Shown here: positions 1-5,373 of the stretch, in pieces
Position numbering within the stretch: position 1 is the first letter of the stretch
Layout of the letters: each line of letters begins with the position of its first letter
DNA from: CAUJIW01 sp963205175
Lineage (GTDB): Bacteria > Pseudomonadota > Alphaproteobacteria > Sphingomonadales > Sphingomonadaceae
NCBI GenBank assembly: GCA_041060555.1
Contig: JBEUDS010000049.1
Length of the DNA stretch: 5,373 nucleotides
Strand: one strand, 5' to 3'
Program-made: the position numbers and the translations under genes
Notes under the pieces: generated by a model
Seen by the model: only the letters and a program-made list of their open reading frames with translations
Databases searched by the model: none
Told to the model about the DNA's origin: nothing

Positions 1-127
1 AGTCGGCCATCGTCTCGGGCAACTCGATGCAGCGCAAGAAGATGGCCAGGTTGTAGGCCAGCGCATGCAGTTGCAGTCGCACCTCATTGTCGCGGAACTT
101 CCGGCATGACAGCCGCGTCCAGTGGAA
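1..127 (-). pseudogene. IS1380-family transposase, C-terminal fragment (5' truncated, runs off the left edge)
   Basis: Read on the minus strand from about position 127 to the window edge, one frame gives FHWTRLSCRKFRDNEVRL, followed by a QLHALAYNL-type stretch and then an FLR...LPE stretch. From memory this matches the conserved segment near the C-terminus of IS1380-family transposases (WTRLSCRRFRDN, then LQLHALAYNL). The rest of the C-terminus would lie left of position 1. Upstream of about 127 the similarity stops: the frame reads unrelated residues and then meets a TGA at about 144-146. The catalytic N-terminal and central parts are therefore absent here, so this is a remnant and not a working transposase. 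No terminal inverted repeat of the element was recognised. The family call is fairly secure; the exact breakpoint is not. Confidence 0.72.
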
Positions 128-169
128 TCCCCATAGCTCGGCTCATGACCACCCCGGTTCGGGCATCGA

Positions 170-203
170 AGACTTTCCGACGCCTGTCGGCGTCCGAAAC
201 TCT
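170..203 (-). terminator. imperfect 15-position hairpin downstream of the acs stop; possible 3' end
   Basis: Arms at 170-184 and 189-203 are complementary at 13 of 15 positions around the loop TGTC at 185-188. The inner 6 bp (GACGCC/GGCGTC, 179-184 and 189-194) are perfect, and the two mismatches are at 178/195 and 173/200. The hairpin lies about 66-100 nt past the acs stop codon, where a transcript end would be expected. On the minus strand only two T residues follow the stem, so it is a poor intrinsic terminator. It could instead protect the mRNA 3' end or be part of the scar left by the insertion sequence. The structure is seen directly; the function is a guess. Confidence 0.35.
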
Positions 204-269
204 CAACGGAAGCGGTCAGTCCGGTTTCAGCCAAAATGCGTGCTTAGCGGCCGTAGCAATTCAAGAAAC

Positions 270-2519
270 TTACGGTTCAATGCGCTTGGCCACCAGATTC
301 TCGACCACCGCCGGTTCGGCCAGCGTCGAGGTGTCGCCCACTTCGCCGGGTTTCCCCTCGGCGATCTTGCGCAGGATGCGGCGCATGATCTTGCCCGAGC
401 GGGTCTTGGGCAGGCCGGGGGCGAACTGGATCGCATCGGGCGTGGCGATCGGTCCGATCTCCTTGCGCACCCATGCCCTCAGCTCGTCGCGCAGCGCCGC
501 GTCGCCTTCCTCGCCGGCATTGAGCGTGACGAACGCGTAAATGCCCTGGCCCTTGATATCGTGCGGCATCCCGACGACCGCCGCCTCGGCCACCCTGGGG
601 TGCGCCACCAGCGCGCTTTCCACCTCGGCGGTGCCCATGCGGTGGCCGGAGACGTTGATCACGTCGTCCACCCGGCCGGTGATCCAGAAATACCCATCCT
701 CGTCGCGCTGCGCGCCGTCGCCGGTGAAATATTTGCCGGGATAGGTGCTGAAATAGGTCTGGAAGAAGCGATCGTGATCGCCCCAGACGGTGCGCATCTG
801 GCCCGGCCAGCTCTGTGTGATGACGAGATTGCCCTCGGTCGTGCCGTCCAGCACCTTGCCTTCTGCGTCGACCAGTTCGGGGAATACGCCCGGCAGCGGC
901 CTGGTGGCTGAGCCGGGCTTCGTTTCCATCGCACCCGGAACCGGCGCGATCAGCGCGCCACCGGTCTCGGTCTGCCACCACGTATCGACGATCTCGCACC
1001 GCCCGCCACCGACCACGCGATGATACCATTGCCACGCCTCGGGATTGATCGGCTCTCCCACCGTTCCAAGCAGGCGCAGCTTCGAAAGGTCATGCCGCGT
1101 CACCGGCGCATCACCTTCGCGCATCAGTGCGCGGATGGCCGTGGGCGCGGTGTAGAACACGGTGACGCCCAGCCGCTCGCTGGTTTCCCAGAACCGCCCG
1201 GCATCGGGATAGGTCGGGACGCCGTCGAACATCACCGTCGCCACACCGTTGGAAAGCGGGCCGTAGACGACATAGGAGTGACCAGTGATCCAGCCGACAT
1301 CGGCGGTGCACCATAACAGGTCGTCCTGCTTCAGGCCGAACAGCAGATCGGTGGTGAGCGTGACCCACAACAGATAACCGCCGGTGCTGTGCAGCACGCC
1401 CTTGGGCTTGCCGGTCGATCCGCTGGTGTAGAGAATGAACAGCGGATCTTCCGCATTCATTGGCTCGGGCGGACAATCGGCATCGACCCCTTTGCTCAAG
1501 TCGTGCCACCACCAATCGCGGCCCTCCTTGAGATCGACCTCGGTCGTCGTCCGCTGTACGACGATAACCGTTTCGACCCCGCCCGCCTTTGCACAGGCCG
1601 CGTCGACATTGGCCTTTAGGGGAACCGACCTGCCGCCGCGCCTGCCTTCATTGGCGGTGATAACGAGCTTGGCGCCGCAATCGGAAATACGATCAGACAG
1701 ACTATCGGGTGAAAAGCCACCGAACACCACCGAATGTACCGCGCCGATTCGTGTGCAGGCAAGCATGGCGATCGCGGCTTCGGGTACCATCGGCATGTAC
1801 AGGATTACCCGATCTCCCTTGGCGACTCCGCGGCCCTTCAACACATTGGCGAAACGACAGACTTCCGTATGCAGTTCGCGGTAAGTGAGGGTTCGCCCCT
1901 CGCCCGGCTCGTCCCCTTCGAAAACGATGGCGGCGTTGTCGCCACGGGCATCCAGATGGCGATCGAGGCAGTTGACCGAAACATTCAGTTCGCCGTCGGC
2001 AAACCAGCGAATGCCGAAGTCGGCTTTGTCGAAGCTGCTTTCGTTCGCGCGGGTCGGGAAGCTCTCCCAGTCGAGGCGGCGTGCCTGATTTAGCCAGAAT
2101 GCGTCCGGGTCGCGGGCGATGTCATGATGCATCTGGCGTAGAGTATCGGCTTTGTCGATCATGCCGAGTTCCTTGTCGTCGAAGGCCCTGCTGCGAACGA
2201 GGAGACGGCGCTCGGTCCCGTTATCGAGGCTGAACATCCCGCCCCGTCCATCGACCGCATCGAGGATCAATTGGGTGTGTTTCCAAGCCGCGAATTGCGC
2301 GCTGCCGATATAGACCGGGATATCGCCGACCTTGCCGATCAGCACGTCGCGCTCGCCGATGCGGAATTCGGCGCGCGGATAGATCATCGGGCTCGATCCG
2401 TCGCAGCAACCGCCCGACTGGTGGACCAGCACCGGGCCGTGACGGTCGACGATTTCGGCCAGCAGCGCCGCTCCCGCCTCGGTGGCAATCACACGGCGAA
2501 CCAAAGCGGCCCGCCCCAT
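270..2519 (-). CDS. acs: DUF779-acetyl-CoA synthetase fusion protein
   Basis: This probably makes acetyl-CoA from acetate, ATP and CoA through an acetyl-AMP intermediate, in the cytoplasm. With the preferred ATG at 2519 it has 749 residues; bacterial Acs is usually about 650. Residues about 3-112 form a DUF779 domain, with SGGCCDGS at 35-42 and a KHTQLI segment followed by GRGGMFSL. DUF779 has no firmly known function. The Acs part starts near residue 125. It carries the ATP-loop LYTSGSTGKPKG (363-374), WWQTETGG (514-521), YFTGDG (597-602), GRVDDVINVSGHR (615-627) and PKTRSGKIMRR (704-714). In that last motif Lys-710 is the catalytic, acetylation-controlled lysine of the family. Trp-410 in GWITGHSY matches the residue that limits the pocket to short acyl groups, favouring acetate over propionate. 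The start at 2519 has GAGGG just upstream; an ATG at 2552 (760 residues) has no clear ribosome-binding site. The gene follows aldB by about 100 bp and is probably co-transcribed with it. The Acs function is secure; the fusion is visible as one open frame. Confidence 0.95.
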   Translation of the reverse strand: MGRAALVRRVIATEAGAALLAEIVDRHGPVLVHQSGGCCDGSSPMIYPRAEFRIGERDVLIGKVGDIPVYIGSAQFAAWKHTQLILDAVDGRGGMFSLDNGTERRLLVRSRAFDDKELGMIDKADTLRQMHHDIARDPDAFWLNQARRLDWESFPTRANESSFDKADFGIRWFADGELNVSVNCLDRHLDARGDNAAIVFEGDEPGEGRTLTYRELHTEVCRFANVLKGRGVAKGDRVILYMPMVPEAAIAMLACTRIGAVHSVVFGGFSPDSLSDRISDCGAKLVITANEGRRGGRSVPLKANVDAACAKAGGVETVIVVQRTTTEVDLKEGRDWWWHDLSKGVDADCPPEPMNAEDPLFILYTSGSTGKPKGVLHSTGGYLLWVTLTTDLLFGLKQDDLLWCTADVGWITGHSYVVYGPLSNGVATVMFDGVPTYPDAGRFWETSERLGVTVFYTAPTAIRALMREGDAPVTRHDLSKLRLLGTVGEPINPEAWQWYHRVVGGGRCEIVDTWWQTETGGALIAPVPGAMETKPGSATRPLPGVFPELVDAEGKVLDGTTEGNLVITQSWPGQMRTVWGDHDRFFQTYFSTYPGKYFTGDGAQRDEDGYFWITGRVDDVINVSGHRMGTAEVESALVAHPRVAEAAVVGMPHDIKGQGIYAFVTLNAGEEGDAALRDELRAWVRKEIGPIATPDAIQFAPGLPKTRSGKIMRRILRKIAEGKPGEVGDTSTLAEPAVVENLVAKRIEP
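2160..2174 (-). promoter_or_regulatory. internal ribosome-binding site and in-frame ATG at the DUF779/Acs junction
   Basis: On the minus strand AAGGAA (2174-2169) stands six bases before an in-frame ATG (2162-2160), a normal Shine-Dalgarno spacing. The ATG falls just after the DUF779 domain ends (RSRAF) and just before Acs similarity starts. Initiation here would give a 630-residue acetyl-CoA synthetase without DUF779. It may be a live second start or a relic of a formerly separate acs gene. AAGGAA also encodes Lys-Glu in the reading frame, so chance is possible. Confidence 0.4.
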
Positions 2520-2523
2520 TTTT

Positions 2524-2528
2524 CCCTC
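2524..2528 (-). promoter_or_regulatory. acs: ribosome-binding site that decides the fusion gene's start
   Basis: GAGGG on the minus strand is followed by AAAA and then the ATG at 2519-2517. No comparable purine-rich core precedes the upstream in-frame ATG at 2552-2550, where the leader reads AACGATAAAACTA. The shorter start also fits DUF779 proteins, which begin only some ten residues before the VIATEA segment. Confidence 0.6.
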
Positions 2529-2571
2529 GTCCTGCTCGTCACCGTTCGCCATTAGTTTTATCGTTCGAAGG

Positions 2572-2608
2572 CCGGGCGGCGGGCGAAACTCCGCGTCGCC
2601 GTGCCCGG
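2572..2608 (-). other. GC-rich hairpin between aldB and acs
   Basis: The arm at 2572-2581 (CCGGGCGGCG) pairs with 2597-2600 plus 2603-2608 (CGCC, then GCCCGG), giving 10 bp with a two-base bulge. It begins about 11 bases after the aldB stop codon and is not followed by T residues on the minus strand, so it does not look like an intrinsic terminator. It could act in mRNA processing, or lower or stabilise one cistron relative to the other. In DNA this GC-rich such a stem may also be chance. Confidence 0.3.
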
Positions 2609-2618
2609 GCTGTTCGCC

Positions 2619-4139
2619 TCAGAAGAAGCCGAGCTTCTTCGGGCTGTAGCTGACCAGCATGTTCTTGGTCTGCTGATAGTGGTCGAGCATCATGCGGTGG
2701 TTTTCGCGCCCGATGCCGGACTGCTTGTATCCCCCGAAGGCCGCGTGGGCAGGGTAGGCGTGATAGCAATTCGTCCACACGCGACCGGCTTCGATCGCGC
2801 GGCCGAACCGGTAGCAGGTGTTCGCATCGCGGCTCCACACGCCGGCACCAAGGCCATACAGGGTATCGTTGGCGATCTGGAGCGCTTCCTCGTCGTCCTT
2901 GAAGGTGGTGACGGAGACGACCGGGCCGAAGATTTCCTCCTGGAAGATGCGCATCCGGTTATTGCCCTTGAAGATCGTCGGCTCGACGTAATAGCCGTCG
3001 GCGATCTCACCTTCGAACCGAGCGGCCTTACCGCCGGTCAGCAATTCGGCGCCTTCCTGTTTGCCGATGTCGATATAGGAGAGGATCTTTTCCTGCTGCT
3101 CGGACGATGCCTGCGCCCCGATCATCGTCGCCATATCAAGCGGATTGCCTGCGACGATCGCTTCGGTGCGCGCGATCGCCTTTTCCATGAACCGGTCGTA
3201 GATGCTCTCGTGGATCAGCGCGCGGCTGGGACAGGTGCAGACCTCGCCCTGATTAAGCGCGAACATGACGAAGCCTTCGATGGCCTTGTCGAAATAATCG
3301 TCATCCTCGCGGCACACGTCGGAGAAGAAGATATTCGGGCTTTTGCCGCCGAGCTCCAACGTCACGGGAATGAGGTTCTCGCTCGCATACTGCATGATCA
3401 GGCGACCGGTCGTCGTCTCTCCGGTAAAGGCGATCTTGGCGATCCGGTTGCTGCTGGCAAGCGGCTTGCCTGCCTCAAGGCCGAACCCACTGACAATGTT
3501 GAGGACGCCGGCGGGAAGCAAGTCTGCGACCAGCTCCATCCATACGAGGATCGAAGCCGGGGTCTGTTCGGCCGGTTTCAGCACCACGCAGTTTCCGGCC
3601 GCGAGCGCTGGCGCCAGTTTCCATGCCGCCATGAGGATCGGGAAGTTCCAAGGGATGATCTGACCGACCACGCCAAGCGGTTCGTGGAAATGGTAGGCAA
3701 CCGTATCGTGATCGATCTCGGAAATGCTGCCCTCCTGCGAACGGATGCAACCCGCGAAATAGCGGAAGTGATCGATGGCCAGCGGAATATCGGCCGCCAT
3801 CGCCTCGCGCAGCGGCTTCCCGTTATCCCATGTCTCCGCGATCGCCAGCTTTTCGAGGTTCTCCTCCATTCGGTCAGCGATGCGATTGAGGATCTGGGCG
3901 CGCTCGCCCGCGCTGGTGCGGCCCCAGGATTGCTTTGCGGCGTGCGCGGCATCGAGCGCCGCCTCGACGTCGGCCGCCTGACTACGCGCGATCTTGCCGA
4001 CCGGTTTGCCGGTCACCGATGAAATGTTGTCGAAATAGCGCCCGTCTTTCGGGGCCACCCACTTCCCGCCGATGAAATTGTCGTAACGCTCCGCGAACGG
4101 TGCCGCCATTGATGTGGCGGGATTGGTCTGCATGTCCAT
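2619..4139 (-). CDS. aldB: NAD(P)+-dependent aldehyde dehydrogenase, AldB/ExaC type
   Basis: A soluble cytoplasmic dehydrogenase, most likely oxidising acetaldehyde to acetate. At 506 residues it has the normal length for the family and resembles E. coli AldB and pseudomonad ExaC along its whole length, including YDNFIGGKWVAP near the N-terminus and HYQQTKNMLVSYS near the C-terminus. The catalytic set is complete: PWNF at 163-166 with Asn-165, Lys-188 in VLKPAEQTP for cofactor binding, FTGETTTG at 238-245, the general base Glu-262 in LELGGKSPN, the nucleophile Cys-301 in NQGEVCTCPSR, and Glu-402 in EEIFGP. The start at 4139 has GAGAGGA eight to nine bases upstream; a second ATG two codons later is possible. 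It follows the GAF/Fis regulator by 141 bp and precedes the DUF779-Acs gene, which would use its product acetate. The preferred aldehyde cannot be read from sequence, and longer or aromatic aldehydes remain possible. Confidence 0.95.
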   Translation of the reverse strand: MDMQTNPATSMAAPFAERYDNFIGGKWVAPKDGRYFDNISSVTGKPVGKIARSQAADVEAALDAAHAAKQSWGRTSAGERAQILNRIADRMEENLEKLAIAETWDNGKPLREAMAADIPLAIDHFRYFAGCIRSQEGSISEIDHDTVAYHFHEPLGVVGQIIPWNFPILMAAWKLAPALAAGNCVVLKPAEQTPASILVWMELVADLLPAGVLNIVSGFGLEAGKPLASSNRIAKIAFTGETTTGRLIMQYASENLIPVTLELGGKSPNIFFSDVCREDDDYFDKAIEGFVMFALNQGEVCTCPSRALIHESIYDRFMEKAIARTEAIVAGNPLDMATMIGAQASSEQQEKILSYIDIGKQEGAELLTGGKAARFEGEIADGYYVEPTIFKGNNRMRIFQEEIFGPVVSVTTFKDDEEALQIANDTLYGLGAGVWSRDANTCYRFGRAIEAGRVWTNCYHAYPAHAAFGGYKQSGIGRENHRMMLDHYQQTKNMLVSYSPKKLGFF

Positions 4140-4142
4140 GAT

Positions 4143-4187
4143 ATCATCCTCTCGAAATCGCCGGGCCCTCCCGGTCGCGAGGATGAT
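4143..4187 (-). promoter_or_regulatory. aldB leader hairpin that covers the ribosome-binding site
   Basis: In the minus-strand transcript, ATCATCCTC (4187-4179) pairs perfectly over 9 bp with GAGGATGAT (4151-4143). The pairing continues after one mismatch with three more pairs (4177-4175 with 4153-4155). After a five-base bulge there is a closed inner stem, CCGGG (4174-4170) with CCCGG (4165-4161), capped by AGGG. The 3' arm holds the aldB Shine-Dalgarno GAGAGGA and ends three bases before the ATG. About 17 pairs would have to melt or stay unformed for initiation, suggesting translational control. No known riboswitch family was recognised. The pairing is seen directly; the role is inferred. 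Confidence 0.5.
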
Positions 4188-4236
4188 GGTTCCGTCAAAC
4201 CTAATGGATTAACAGAGGGCGCCATTGGTGAGGAGG

Positions 4237-4263
4237 TGAGACTGTCTCACTATTGAGACAGTC
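4237..4263. promoter_or_regulatory. operator-like inverted repeat (TGAGAC/GTCTCA) upstream of aldB
   Basis: GACTGTCTCA at 4240-4249 and its exact reverse complement TGAGACAGTC at 4254-4263 form a perfect 10-bp inverted repeat with a 4-bp spacer. A third half-site TGAGAC at 4237-4242 makes a second, overlapping palindrome with GTCTCA at 4244-4249 (one-base spacer). The site lies about 100-125 bp upstream of the aldB start and just past the regulator's stop codon, as expected for an activator site. On the minus strand it is followed by TCACCTCC with no T run, so it is unlikely to be the regulator's terminator. Binding by the neighbouring GAF/Fis protein is the obvious inference. Confidence 0.6.
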
Positions 4264-4280
4264 GGGCCGTGCTTTTCAAA

Positions 4281-5228
4281 TCAATCGCGCAACAGGCCCG
4301 CCTTATCCATTCGGCGATAAAGCGTGGCCCGACCAATACCGAGCAATTTCGCCGCCTTCGTCGCATTCCCGCTAGCCTGCGCCAGCGCCTGCCGCAGCAC
4401 GGCTCTTTCCGAGTCGTGGAAGGAAATGCTTTCGTCGCGCCCGAGAATGTCCGAAGCCGTCCGGCGTGCTTCGAGACAGGCATCCGTAAGCCCGAAGCGA
4501 TGTCGCGCCGCAAAGGTCGCGCCAACTACGAGATCGTCGCGATCGACTGCCAGAAGGGCCGCATCGCCGCCGGGCAAATTGGCGTCGATGATCCGGTGTG
4601 CGGCGAAATGCTTGCGGAACACGCCGCTCTCGATCCGGCGCGCCGCATCCTGCACGATCTTCTGTACCAATATGCCCATTGCAGCGCTGTGATCGTCGCG
4701 ACAGTTCGAGATGTCGAGCGCACCGACAAGTCGGCCGGTCGCATCGCGAACCGGTGCGTCCATGCAGCTTATGCCGATATTGCGGGTGGCGAAATGCTCG
4801 TCGCGGTGGATCGTGACGGGCCGCCCCTCAATCAGGCAAGTGCCGATACCGTTGGTGCCTTCGCGGCTTTCGCTCCAAACCCCGCCAGGGGTCAGACCGA
4901 CCCGGTCGAAGAGTTCGCGATCACCTGCTAGGCTGCGCGCTTCTAGAACGACACCGTCATTATCGGACAGCATGACGGCACAGCCGGTCGCGGAAACGGT
5001 CTGGAACAGCTGGTCGAGAAGAGGCCGCGCGACATCCAGCATCAACTCGTGGCGCTGTCTCCGTTGAGTAAGGTCGCTACCGGAGACGAGCTCCAGCGTG
5101 CGATTGGCCCCGGCGTCGAGGCCGTGCTTGAGGCTGGAACGACACCAACTCGCCGCGACAAGCGAATGCGCGGCACTGGACGAGGATTGCAAAACCTCTT
5201 CGACAATCGCTTCGTGTCGCTTTCCCAT
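4281..5228 (-). CDS. AcoR-like GAF and Fis-type HTH transcriptional regulator lacking the AAA+ domain
   Basis: A probable DNA-binding regulator of the aldB-acs genes. From the ATG at 5228 it has 315 residues. An N-terminal segment has the SW motif typical of AcoR-type proteins (AASW, residues 25-28). A GAF sensory domain follows at about 72-198, with the family signature REGTNGIGT near 122-130. A PAS-like linker comes next (LLAVDRDDLVVGAT, 225-238). The protein ends in a Fis-type helix-turn-helix, about 287-312, containing NATKAAKLLGIGRATLYRR. AcoR and DhaR proteins have about 600-650 residues because a sigma-54 AAA+ ATPase sits between the sensor and the HTH. Here that domain, with its Walker and GAFTGA motifs, is absent and no frameshift is evident, so the protein cannot work by remodelling sigma-54 polymerase. 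Other in-frame starts are ATG at 5249 and 5267 and TTG at 5309 (342 residues). GGAG precedes the ATG at 5228 closely and GGGGA precedes the one at 5249, so the start is uncertain. The ligand is unknown; an alcohol, aldehyde or acetoin is likely from context. Confidence 0.88.
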   Translation of the reverse strand: MGKRHEAIVEEVLQSSSSAAHSLVAASWCRSSLKHGLDAGANRTLELVSGSDLTQRRQRHELMLDVARPLLDQLFQTVSATGCAVMLSDNDGVVLEARSLAGDRELFDRVGLTPGGVWSESREGTNGIGTCLIEGRPVTIHRDEHFATRNIGISCMDAPVRDATGRLVGALDISNCRDDHSAAMGILVQKIVQDAARRIESGVFRKHFAAHRIIDANLPGGDAALLAVDRDDLVVGATFAARHRFGLTDACLEARRTASDILGRDESISFHDSERAVLRQALAQASGNATKAAKLLGIGRATLYRRMDKAGLLRD

Positions 5229-5351
5229 CGTCTCCGGATATCGCAACATACATTCCCCAAGTGGCATGCCGTCTGACGTGAGCTTCGCCTGAATCCGACC
5301 GCAGGACAATCATTTTCCGTCCCGAGCGGCGTCGTCGGGCGCGCAAGGCGC

Positions 5352-5358
5352 TGAGACA
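5352..5358. promoter_or_regulatory. TGAGACA half-site upstream of the regulator gene
   Basis: TGAGACA repeats the half-site of the inverted repeat at 4254-4260, here 120-130 bp upstream of the preferred regulator start and inside the 145-bp stretch before it. No inverted partner was found within the window. By eye I found this heptamer nowhere else apart from the repeat at 4237-4263. It may mark autoregulation or a shared promoter region with a gene beyond the right edge. The rest of 5229-5373 holds only the alternative regulator starts. Confidence 0.3.
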
Positions 5359-5373
5359 GGGCAGATCGGCCCG

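Noticed and set aside
87..911. Plus-strand open frame (274 codons) over the acs 3' end and the transposase remnant
   Set aside because: It crosses an unrelated gene and an IS fragment on the other strand and shows no known domain; treated as a shadow frame.
2520..2552. Upstream ATG at 2552 as the start of the fusion gene
   Set aside because: It keeps the frame open but has no clear Shine-Dalgarno and adds an acidic tail (MANGDEQDEGK) before the normal DUF779 start; the ATG at 2519 with GAGGG is preferred, though the longer form is not excluded.
3416..3424. FTGET in place of FTGST in the dehydrogenase cofactor loop
   Set aside because: As far as I recall the FTGETTTG form is common in this branch of aldehyde dehydrogenases, so it is not a defect.
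2601..4022. Long plus-strand open frame (473 codons) opposite aldB
   Set aside because: It is antisense to a dehydrogenase with every catalytic motif intact. Its translation is rich in Arg, Asp and His without recognisable domains, as expected of a mirror frame in GC-rich DNA.
4193..4230. Sigma-54 (-24/-12) or clear sigma-70 promoter before aldB
   Set aside because: TGGCGCC on the minus strand near 4224 lacks a proper TTGC at -12 spacing. TTGACG at 4198-4193 resembles a -35 box but has no good -10 box 16-18 bp downstream. No promoter could be assigned.
4237..4263. Inverted repeat as intrinsic terminator of the regulator gene
   Set aside because: No run of T follows the repeat on the minus strand, the stem is not GC-rich, and the half-site recurs upstream of the regulator, all of which favour a protein-binding site.
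4269..4931. Plus-strand open frame (220 codons) opposite the regulator
   Set aside because: It mirrors the GAF/Fis coding region, and the minus-strand reading carries the clear family motifs.

Overview
The window reads as a small acetaldehyde/acetate oxidation locus of a GC-rich alphaproteobacterium. A member of the Sphingomonadales is my guess, from codon choice and the look of the proteins; I ran no database search. All three intact genes lie on the minus strand and are read from right to left: a GAF/Fis-type regulator (about 5228 to 4281), an AldB/ExaC-type aldehyde dehydrogenase (4139 to 2619), and a fused DUF779-acetyl-CoA synthetase (about 2519 to 270). A truncated IS1380-family transposase end lies at the left edge (127 to 1).

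The genes fit one route. The dehydrogenase would turn acetaldehyde into acetate with NAD(P)+, and the synthetase would turn acetate into acetyl-CoA with ATP and CoA. The upstream regulator resembles AcoR-type activators of acetoin and alcohol catabolism, but it lacks the sigma-54 AAA+ domain. Between the regulator and the dehydrogenase is a perfect 10-bp inverted repeat built from TGAGAC/GTCTCA half-sites, the best operator candidate in the window. A matching TGAGACA half-site lies upstream of the regulator.

The most unusual feature is the fusion. DUF779 (motif SGGCCDGS) is normally a separate protein of about 110-130 residues encoded beside AldB/ExaC-type dehydrogenases. Here it is joined in frame to a near-complete acetyl-CoA synthetase. 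The junction keeps an in-frame ATG with a Shine-Dalgarno-like AAGGA, so the synthetase may also be made alone. A second notable feature is a long hairpin in the aldB leader that would bury the aldB ribosome-binding site.

No tRNA, rRNA, CRISPR array or intact mobile element was seen. The gaps without genes are short: 128-269, 2520-2618, 4140-4280 and 5229-5373. What they hold is listed below.
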